DNA of 64,000 bases, taken from Chitinibacter sp046530675. GTDB lineage: Bacteria > Pseudomonadota > Gammaproteobacteria > Burkholderiales > Chitinibacteraceae. Shown piece after piece: positions 58,217 to 64,000 of this stretch. Positions within the stretch are counted from its first letter, which is position 1. Each line of letters begins with the position of its first letter. The stretch is from NCBI RefSeq assembly GCF_046530675.1, contig NZ_CP172558.1:1364001-1428000 (forward strand), written 5' to 3'. Made by a program: the position numbers and the translations under genes. A model generated the notes under the pieces. That model saw only the letters and a program-made list of their open reading frames with translations, made no database searches and was not told the DNA's origin.

Positions 58217-58768
58217 TCAATACGGCGCGTTGATCACGACATAATTGACGTTGGAACCCACATACTGCGGCTGATACCAGGTTGCACCGCATTGCTGGTA
58301 AACAATCCCGTTGTAGTTGACCGGGACGCAGCTGGCCGGAACCGAATTGACCATGGAGCCAATGACGGCTGCTGTGCCGACCACGGCTGCGGTGGTGACC
58401 ATGGCACGGCCTACATCCCAGTCGTCATCGTCCCAGCCGCCGCAATTATGGCAGCCATCGCCGTTGGCGTTGACATTGACGGTACGGCTGTTGTCGATAT
58501 TGATGTTGTTATTGCTGCCTGAAACTGCACGCGTATCGCCGCCGCTTGCTCGTGTTGAACGCGTTCCTGTCGTTGAACGGGTGCTGGTGTTTGCTCGTGC
58601 ACCTGTGGTTGCCGTGCGGTTGCTGGCACTCGGCGCGGCGCGGGTGCTGCTGGTTTTGGCTGAACGATCAGCTTTACGGGGCGGCGCTGCATCGGCCATC
58701 GGAATGCTGAGCGCCAGGCTGATGGCTGCACAGATTGGAAGAACGGTATGGTGAAATAAAGTGGACAT
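58217..58768 (-). CDS. Secreted low-complexity protein, function unknown
   Basis: A 183-residue protein with a signal peptide (FHHTVLPICAAISLALSIPMADA) and a Ser/Thr/Arg/Ala-rich low-complexity stretch (about residues 28-80). Next come an Asn-rich NNNINIDNSRTVNVNANG and the acidic/Cys stretch CHNCGGWDDDDWD, then a hydrophobic helix (MVTTAAVVGTAAVIGSMV). The C-terminal repeat-like block is SCVPVNYNGIVYQQCGATWYQP. Such C-terminal blocks occur in periplasmic proteins of unknown role. It lies 10 bases downstream of a DUF2092 gene, so the two probably work together. Confidence 0.75.
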   Translation of the reverse strand: MSTLFHHTVLPICAAISLALSIPMADAAPPRKADRSAKTSSTRAAPSASNRTATTGARANTSTRSTTGTRSTRASGGDTRAVSGSNNNINIDNSRTVNVNANGDGCHNCGGWDDDDWDVGRAMVTTAAVVGTAAVIGSMVNSVPASCVPVNYNGIVYQQCGATWYQPQYVGSNVNYVVINAPY

Positions 58769-58778
58769 GATGTTTTCC

Positions 58779-59552
58779 TTACTGTGCAGTGCGTTCACGC
58801 AATGGAATGGCCATGGCATTGGCGGGCGCCTTAAAACTAAAGTGGCCTTTGCTAAAGTCGGGCTTCAGATCCCAGTTCAGAATCTCGGTGTGCTGAGGCA
58901 TGGCTGGGTCGGCAGTGTTGGTTAGCGACAATTTGCGTGGCAGCATTTGGGTACTTGCTTCCAGCCAGATTTGCCAGTCTACATAACCCTGCCGGTAGGC
59001 GTATTGGTCGCACAGTACACCATCGACATAATCGCGACCGACATACACCGCAGATTCGAATTTGACTTCATCCCCTTTTGGCGTGCCCCAGATAAACAAA
59101 TCTGTTAATGGCAGTGAAACACCATGTTTTTTCTCTATGCTGGTCAGAACTTCACCCACGGTGCCGGTGACCGGCACCGAGGCGTAATAGCCTTTTTTGG
59201 GTGTAAATAGCGAGGCTTGCTGCCCGTCGTAGTAAAAATTGAGTTCCTTGCCCGAGCGCTGGAGAATCGCGCGCAAGTGATCCGGTTTCTGGTATTCAAG
59301 TAGCATGGTGCCGCCGACCTGAATTTTCTGGCCGTTAACCATCACTTTTTCGGTCACGGTCTGGGTTTGTATGGTGAAGCTTTGCAAGCCACGCAAAACC
59401 TCGCCCATGCGTTTCAAGGCATTGACTGGACGGTAATCCGCCGTGACTTGTGCCGGGGTCGTGGCCGTTTCTTCTGCGTGAGCCGCGGTGCTGAGGGCGC
59501 TTATACCCATTAGGCAAAAAGCGGCCACTATACGATTTGAGTGAAAGTGCAT
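58779..59552 (-). CDS. DUF2092 family periplasmic protein
   Basis: A 257-residue secreted protein (signal peptide HSNRIVAAFCLMGISALSTAAHA). The mature part starts with an alpha-helical ALKRMGEVLRGLQSFTIQTQT, then many beta strands: KVMVNGQKIQVGGTMLLEYQKPDHLRAIL, ELNFYYDGQQASLFTPKKGYYASVPV, and DQYAYRQGYVDWQIWLEA. This is the LolA/LppX-like beta-sheet pattern that I associate with DUF2092. Members may carry lipids in the periplasm, which is not shown. It is the first gene of a two-gene unit and is divergent from the GcvR-like gene. Confidence 0.75.
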   Translation of the reverse strand: MHFHSNRIVAAFCLMGISALSTAAHAEETATTPAQVTADYRPVNALKRMGEVLRGLQSFTIQTQTVTEKVMVNGQKIQVGGTMLLEYQKPDHLRAILQRSGKELNFYYDGQQASLFTPKKGYYASVPVTGTVGEVLTSIEKKHGVSLPLTDLFIWGTPKGDEVKFESAVYVGRDYVDGVLCDQYAYRQGYVDWQIWLEASTQMLPRKLSLTNTADPAMPQHTEILNWDLKPDFSKGHFSFKAPANAMAIPLRERTAQ

Positions 59553-59741
59553 TGTTGACTCCTGATGTGGCTAAATTGAATCGGTGAGTGCGAAAAACAA
59601 ACACTGGACAATACAGTCAATGGGCGTACAACCGATCTATGCTCAAATGACTGATGACCTCGGCAGGCGAAGGCCGTGTTCCGAGGTGCAATTGGCTGTT
59701 CCTTTGAAAGATAAACCAAATTTCTTGAATGGGTGAAAATG

Positions 59742-60242
59742 ATGACGAACGTCTTGGTAATTTCCGTGTTAGGAAAGGATAAGCCTGGCTTGGTCGAGCA
59801 ATTGGCTGCGCTGATTTCTGCCCAAGGCGGCAACTGGCTGGAATCTTCATTTTCGCGGTTGGCCGGGCAGTTTGCCGGTATTGTCAAAGTGGCGGTCAAA
59901 CAGGATGGCGCTGCTTTGCTTGCAGCGCTGCAGCACATCCCTGATCTGGATGTGCGCGGGGTGATGGATAGCGAGGGCGAACCGGGCGAGCGCCAGTTGT
60001 TTGTGCTACAACTGGTCGGTCATGACCGGATCGGGATTGTCAAAGAGGTGTCATCGATTCTGGCGCGCAACGAGGTCAACGTTGAAAAACTGACGACCTG
60101 GCTCGACAGTGCGCCGATGTCGGGCGAAATGATGTTCCACGCCCGCGCCGAATTATCGGCTTCGCAGCAAATTGATCTGGGTGTCGTGCGCCAAGCGCTC
60201 GAAACCATCGCTGATGATTTGATGGTCGAGTGGGAAGCGTGA
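59742..60242 (+). CDS. GcvR-like protein with two ACT domains
   Basis: A 166-residue protein made of two ACT domains. The first starts VISVLGKDKPGLVEQLAALISAQGGNW and the second VLQLVGHDRIGIVKEVSSILARNEVNVEKLTTW, each with the ligand-binding glycine turn. This is the layout of GcvR, the glycine cleavage system antagonist of GcvA, but such proteins also occur without gcv genes and none is nearby here. Three possible starts lie within nine bases; I used the ATG giving MTNVLVISV. Confidence 0.8.
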   Translation: MTNVLVISVLGKDKPGLVEQLAALISAQGGNWLESSFSRLAGQFAGIVKVAVKQDGAALLAALQHIPDLDVRGVMDSEGEPGERQLFVLQLVGHDRIGIVKEVSSILARNEVNVEKLTTWLDSAPMSGEMMFHARAELSASQQIDLGVVRQALETIADDLMVEWEA

Positions 60243-60259
60243 TAGCTCGGGCGAGTCGT

Positions 60260-61426
60260 TTACAGCTCGCCTGATCTATCCTGCCCGCGAAAGCCTGGCG
60301 CGGTACTGCCTTGCAGGCCGCGCGAGAAGGCGATAGCTTTGAATAATTCGCCCATTTCGGCTTGACCGAGCAATTTCTGCAATGCCGCTGCGGTACGCAG
60401 ATATTCGACCGATTTGCTATCCAATTGCGCCGCTCTTTCCAGAATTCCACAATCAATCAGGTAGCTGGCCTGTGAGGTATAGCCGTCAAGCGCAAGCTCT
60501 GATTGTTCTGCAGCCAGATACATCGCAGAAAAATCCACATGGCACGTCAGGTCGGTCAGTCCGGGCAGATGGAATGGGTCGTGCACCGTATGGTGGCGAT
60601 AATGGCCGATCAGCGTTCCCATGCTGCGTTCCGGGTGGTAAAACTCGCTAGCCGGAAAGCCATAATCGAGCATCAGAATCATGCCGCGCTGCAAGCTGCC
60701 GGCCAGCGCCTTGATAAAACCTTGCGCCTCAAGCTGAATCTCGCTGGTGTAGCCGGGGATTTGCGGCCAGTTGGCGCAAGTGGCTAGGATTGCTGCGTCT
60801 TGAGCGGGATCGAGTGGGCGATTTTCCCAGGCAAAACCGGTATCAGTGCTTATGATGCCGCGCCGCTGCCAAGCGCCATCCGCAAGTTGGACGACTTCAC
60901 ATGGCATCGCATCAAGCACTTCATTGCCGACAATTACTCCGACGAAATCACTTGGCAAAGTGTCCAGCCAGACCGCGCGGTCGGCCAGATGCGGCACCAG
61001 TGTTTGCAAGGCGCTCTGCTGGCGTTCGCGCAATTCGCCCGATAACTCCAGAATGCCGTATTGCTCTGGCAGTTGTCCGAGTCGTTCGAGTTCGGCCAAG
61101 ATCTGCGCCGCCAGTGCGCCGGTGCCGGCACCGACTTCGATCACATTGCCAGCGCTTTCCTGCAACACATGGGCAATCGTCGTTGCGACGCTGCCGCCAA
61201 ATAGCGGTGACAAACCCGGCGCCGTGATAAAGTCACCCGCCGTCCCAAATTTGGCCGCGCCGCCACTGTAATAACCCAGACCCGGCGTGTACAGTGCCAT
61301 CCGCATATAATCGGCAAATGAAATCCAGCCGTCGCTGGCGGCAATCTGTGTGCGGATCAATTGGCAAAGCTGCTCGCTGGCGGCGAGTGCATCGGGGCTT
61401 GGGGCGGGGATTTGCGCTTGGCTCAT
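60260..61426 (-). CDS. MidA/NDUFAF7-type SAM-dependent methyltransferase
   Basis: A 388-residue protein of the family of the mitochondrial complex I arginine methyltransferase NDUFAF7. Typical elements are ISFADYMRMALYTPGLGYYSGGAAKFGTAGDFITAPGLSPLFG, the SAM motif VIEVGAGTGALAAQILAEL, GVIVGNEVLDAMPCEVV, MILMLDYGFPASEFYHPERSMGTLIGHYRH and DLTCHVDFSAM. The start ATG gives MSQAQIPAPS; an upstream frame runs through an 83-bp palindromic repeat and is rejected. The bacterial substrate is unknown. Confidence 0.88.
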   Translation of the reverse strand: MSQAQIPAPSPDALAASEQLCQLIRTQIAASDGWISFADYMRMALYTPGLGYYSGGAAKFGTAGDFITAPGLSPLFGGSVATTIAHVLQESAGNVIEVGAGTGALAAQILAELERLGQLPEQYGILELSGELRERQQSALQTLVPHLADRAVWLDTLPSDFVGVIVGNEVLDAMPCEVVQLADGAWQRRGIISTDTGFAWENRPLDPAQDAAILATCANWPQIPGYTSEIQLEAQGFIKALAGSLQRGMILMLDYGFPASEFYHPERSMGTLIGHYRHHTVHDPFHLPGLTDLTCHVDFSAMYLAAEQSELALDGYTSQASYLIDCGILERAAQLDSKSVEYLRTAAALQKLLGQAEMGELFKAIAFSRGLQGSTAPGFRGQDRSGEL

Positions 61427-61472
61427 CAGGCTGGCTGTAAAATCGGACAAAACGCTATTGTAAGTAACCGTG

Positions 61473-61555
61473 CAAAAGTTTTCCAGCAAGGCATCGAAGC
61501 CGAAGACAGTACAAGTAGTACGGCAAGGCGAAGTAACGATGCTGGAGAATTTTTG
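61473..61555. repeat. Dispersed 83-bp palindromic repeat, copy 2 (opposite orientation)
   Basis: This copy fills the gap between two divergent genes (methyltransferase and pteridine reductase). On the minus strand it aligns end to end with copy 1 at 54921-55002, with an estimated three of four bases identical, including CGTTACTTCG, CTTGCCGTACT, GTACTGTCT and TGCCTTGCTGGAA. Position in both cases is intergenic and close to start codons. Confidence 0.75.
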
Positions 61556-61585
61556 ACTTAGCACTTAATGGGTGGAGTTAGGGAA

Positions 61586-62323
61586 GTGGACAACAAAGTC
61601 GTCTTGATTACTGGCGGAGCCAGACGCGTCGGTGCTGGAATTGCCCGTTTTCTGCACGCTCAGGGCTGGCGTATCCTGTTGCATTGCCGTGCTTCTGTGA
61701 CGCAAGCGCAAGCACTGGCTGACGAGCTCAATGCCATTCGCGCCAATTCGGTCGCGGTGTACCCGCTTGATTTACTGCAAACCGAACGTTTGCCCGAGCT
61801 GGTCGCTGCGGCTGTGCAGCAATTTGGCCGACTTGATGCGGTGATTAACAATGCTTCGTCGTTTTTTGCTACGCCGGTGGGGGAGTTTACCGAAAGCGCC
61901 TGGCTCGATTTACTGGGCTCGAATCTGAAAGCACCGCTGTTTCTGGCGCAGGCCGCAGTTTCCGAATTGCAAAAAACGCAAGGCGTGATCGTCAGTATTG
62001 CCGACATTCATGTTGATCGGCCTTTTCCCGAACATACGCTGTATACCGTCGCGAAAGCGGGTCTGGTCGCAATGACCAAGTCGCTGGCGCGCGAACTGGC
62101 GCCTGCCGTGCGCGTCAATGCCGTCGCGCCGGGGACGAATATCTGGCCAGATGATGGGGGTATATTCACACAGGAAAAGCAGCAAGAGATCTTGGGGTCA
62201 ATACCAATGGGGCGTATTGGTCAGCCCGATGATCTGGCTCAGGCGATCCATTTCCTGCTCGAAGCGTCTTATCTGACCGGTGTCGTTTTGCCGGTTGATG
62301 GTGGACGCAGCGTCGTTCTGTGA
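61586..62323 (+). CDS. Pteridine reductase / FolM-like short-chain dehydrogenase
   Basis: A 245-residue SDR with LITGGARRVGAGIARFLHAQGW at the N-terminus; the TGGxRRxG form is typical of pteridine reductases. It also has INNASSF, the catalytic YTVAKAGL (Tyr and Lys), and the C-terminal YLTGVVLPVDGGRS. It likely reduces dihydrofolate or dihydromonapterin. I chose GTG 61586, with GGTGGAG eight bases before it; the ATG at 61568 lacks a Shine-Dalgarno. ttcA follows on the same strand. Confidence 0.85.
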   Translation: MDNKVVLITGGARRVGAGIARFLHAQGWRILLHCRASVTQAQALADELNAIRANSVAVYPLDLLQTERLPELVAAAVQQFGRLDAVINNASSFFATPVGEFTESAWLDLLGSNLKAPLFLAQAAVSELQKTQGVIVSIADIHVDRPFPEHTLYTVAKAGLVAMTKSLARELAPAVRVNAVAPGTNIWPDDGGIFTQEKQQEILGSIPMGRIGQPDDLAQAIHFLLEASYLTGVVLPVDGGRSVVL

Positions 62324-62395
62324 AATTTTTGCCGTCAGTTCGGCGCGACGACAAGGGCAAAATCAGGTAAAATCGTAGCCAATTCAATCACCTAA

Positions 62396-62418
62396 ACGGG
62401 GTCGCAGCGCGACCCCGT
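62396..62418 (+). promoter_or_regulatory. Strong hairpin immediately upstream of ttcA
   Basis: ACGGGGTCGC (62396-62405) and GCGACCCCGT (62409-62418) form a perfect 10-pair GC-rich stem with a three-base loop, ending 10 bases before the ttcA ATG. There is no T-run, so it is not an intrinsic terminator. It covers the place where a Shine-Dalgarno should be and none is otherwise seen, so it may control ttcA translation. Confidence 0.5.
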
Positions 62419-62428
62419 GTGCATTTCC

Positions 62429-63373
62429 ATGACCGATACCGTAATCAGCCACGAGCAGCAGGACGTCGATGCTGCCAAAAAGCAGCAATACAATTTCAAC
62501 AAACTCGCCAAACGGCTGCGCCACCATGTCGGCGACGCGATCAATCATTTCAATATGATCGAGGAAGGCGACCGGATTATGGTCTGTCTGTCTGGCGGCA
62601 AAGACAGCTACACCATGCTCGATATTTTGCTCAGCCTGCAAAAATCGGCGCCGATCAATTTTTCGATTGTTGCGGTCAATCTCGACCAGAAGCAGCCGGG
62701 TTTTCCCGAGCACGTGCTGCCAACCTATCTGGCCAAGCTCGGCGTTGAATACAAAATCGTCGAAGAAGACACCTATTCGATCGTGACGCGCGTAATCGAG
62801 CCGGGCAAAACGACGTGTAGCCTGTGCTCACGCTTGCGGCGCGGTATTTTGTACCGTGTGGCCGACGAGCTGGGCGCGACCAAAATCGCGTTGGGCCATC
62901 ATCGTGACGATATTCTGGCGACGCTGTTTTTGAATATGTTTTACGGCGGCAAACTCAAAGGCATGCCGCCGAAGCTGGTGTCGGATGATGGCAAGCATAT
63001 GGTGATTCGCCCGCTGGCTTACTGCAAAGAAAAAGACATCGAGAAATACGCCATCGCGAAAGAATTCCCGATTATTCCGTGCAATCTGTGCGGCTCTCAG
63101 CCGAATCTACAGCGCCAAGTCGTTGGCGATATGCTGCGCGACTGGGATAAACGCTTTCCGGGGCGGCTGGAAAATATGTTCTCGGCGACGTGCAATGTCG
63201 TTCCATCGCATTTGAATGACCCGAAAATCTACAATTTTGTCGGTGCCAAAGCCGATGGTACGCCGCGTGAAGACGGCGATAAGGCATTTGATAAAGAAGA
63301 ATTCAAAGACCCGGCGCGGATTTCGATTTTCGCGACTAAATCCCTGGATAGCGGCTGCGGGAGCGAGAGCTGA
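62429..63373 (+). CDS. ttcA: TtcA, tRNA cytidine-32 2-sulfurtransferase
   Basis: Iron-sulfur enzyme that thiolates C32 of certain tRNAs. The 314-residue protein has the PP-loop CLSGGKDSYTMLDILL, the cluster cysteines in CSLCSRLRRGILYRVADELG, GHHRDDILATLFLNMFYGGKL and the third cysteine region IPCNLCGSQPNLQRQ. Start is taken as ATG 62429. A stable hairpin ends just before it. The stop overlaps the next start (TGATG). Confidence 0.95.
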   Translation: MTDTVISHEQQDVDAAKKQQYNFNKLAKRLRHHVGDAINHFNMIEEGDRIMVCLSGGKDSYTMLDILLSLQKSAPINFSIVAVNLDQKQPGFPEHVLPTYLAKLGVEYKIVEEDTYSIVTRVIEPGKTTCSLCSRLRRGILYRVADELGATKIALGHHRDDILATLFLNMFYGGKLKGMPPKLVSDDGKHMVIRPLAYCKEKDIEKYAIAKEFPIIPCNLCGSQPNLQRQVVGDMLRDWDKRFPGRLENMFSATCNVVPSHLNDPKIYNFVGAKADGTPREDGDKAFDKEEFKDPARISIFATKSLDSGCGSES

Positions 63374-64000
63374 TGCTGTTTCGCTCCAAACGGTTTTCCA
63401 AATCGCACGATGACGACATCGTGATCGATGTGTCGGAAGAAGGCGGCATTCGCAAGTTGCACTTTGGTCAGGACGATACGCAAAGCGCGATGAAACTGAA
63501 CGCGCCGAATGAGCTGGTGCTGGCGTATTCGCGCTGTGTATTTGGCAGTCTGTTGTTCCTTGATCCACCCAAAGACATGCTGTTAATCGGTCTGGGTGGC
63601 GGTTCGATTGCCAAGTGGGTATATGAATACCTGTCTGAAACCAAACTCACTTGCGTCGAGCTGCATCAGCAGGTGGTCAATGTTGCGCGCAGCATGTTTT
63701 ATTTGCCGGAAGATGACGAACGTTTGTCAGTATTGACCGCTGATGGTGCTGCGTATGTGTATGGCATGGCTGATGAGTCGGTCGATATGATCATGATGGA
63801 TGCCTACTCATCGACCGGCATCGCGGCACCGTTGGCGAACACCGATTTTTTTCAGGCCTGCAAAAACAAGCTGACCGACAACGGCGTCTTGGCGGTGAAT
63901 TTGTGGAGTATTGATCGAAAATTCGACCAATATTGCGCGCAGATTGCCGAAGTTTTTGATGGTCGCCTGATCTGCCTGCCGGCAAGGCAAAAAGGCAATG
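63373..64000 (+). CDS. Spermidine synthase-like methyltransferase-fold protein (3' end outside window)
   Basis: An open frame from the ATG that overlaps the ttcA stop runs to the window edge, 209 codons so far. It reads VIDVSEEGGIRKLHFG, then LNAPNELVLAYSRCVFGSLLF, the nucleotide motif MLLIGLGGGSIAKWVYEYL, CVELHQQVVNVARSMF, and DMIMMDAYSSTGIAAPL, the order of polyamine aminopropyltransferase-like proteins. Several bacterial members lack polyamine activity, so the role is open. Translation coupling to ttcA suggests an operon. Confidence 0.8.
   Translation, partial: MLFRSKRFSKSHDDDIVIDVSEEGGIRKLHFGQDDTQSAMKLNAPNELVLAYSRCVFGSLLFLDPPKDMLLIGLGGGSIAKWVYEYLSETKLTCVELHQQVVNVARSMFYLPEDDERLSVLTADGAAYVYGMADESVDMIMMDAYSSTGIAAPLANTDFFQACKNKLTDNGVLAVNLWSIDRKFDQYCAQIAEVFDGRLICLPARQKGN

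Noticed and set aside
61427..61564. 46-residue N-terminal extension of the MidA-type methyltransferase
   Set aside because: The extension is translated from the 83-bp palindromic repeat; family alignment starts at the internal ATG at 61426.

Overview
The window is a contiguous piece of a betaproteobacterial chromosome, most likely from the order Neisseriales (Chitinibacteraceae-like). This rests on the style of the housekeeping proteins, a division/cell-wall cluster without murB between murC and ddl, and the neighbour sets proA-nadD-rsfS and pteridine reductase-ttcA. The genus is an inference, not read from a marker gene. Nearly all genes look intact and ordinary, and the window is cut at both ends: mraY lacks its start and a spermidine-synthase-like gene lacks its end.

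Layout. 1-12.3 kb: cell wall and division cluster mraY-murD-ftsW-murG-murC-ddl-ftsQ-ftsA-ftsZ, then lpxC, a small membrane protein and rsmE. 12.3-20 kb: lipopolysaccharide export and assembly (msbA, glycosyltransferases of families 4, 2 and 9, a CatB-type acetyltransferase, an O-antigen-ligase-like protein). 20-31.6 kb: metX-metW followed by accessory genes (oxidoreductase, DUF2185 protein, AT-rich secreted protein, M14 carboxypeptidase, hemerythrin, chagasin-type inhibitor, methyltransferase, dienelactone hydrolase, purC, an SbtA/SbtB-like bicarbonate transport pair, GNAT). 31.7-36.8 kb: purE-purK-DNA alkylation repair operon, trmE and two small membrane/secreted proteins. 37-44.8 kb: the classical origin neighbourhood, with yidC, yidD, rnpA and rpmH leftward and dnaA, dnaN and gyrB rightward, and a consensus DnaA box between them. 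44.8-48.3 kb: an insertion-element-like remnant, a broken GGDEF gene, a cytoplasmic chemoreceptor with three PAS repeats and a HugZ-like protein. 48.4-52.2 kb: an RstA-RstB two-component system, an Asr-like protein made of 60-bp repeats and a YdgD-like trypsin-family peptidase. 52.2-64 kb: proA, chorismate mutase, nadD, rsfS, cysD, cysN, a secreted pair with a DUF2092 protein, a GcvR-like ACT protein, a MidA/NDUFAF7-type methyltransferase, a pteridine reductase, ttcA and the truncated spermidine-synthase-like gene.

The most interesting unit is rstA-rstB, an RstA-box-like site, the repeat protein and the ydgD-like peptidase. In enterobacteria the same four parts exist (RstBA controls asr, and ydgD is next to asr) but they are split between two loci. 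Here they are adjacent, and the Asr-like protein is reduced to eight nearly identical 20-residue units of five amino-acid types. Other unexplained structure includes a dispersed palindromic repeat with the core GGGTATTGCTCTRTA, an 83-bp repeat present twice, two micro-ORFs that are duplicated ends of neighbouring genes (metX tail, dienelactone hydrolase head), a possible small RNA next to trmE, and an element with 14-bp inverted ends after gyrB. No tRNA, rRNA, CRISPR array, prophage or intact transposase gene was seen.
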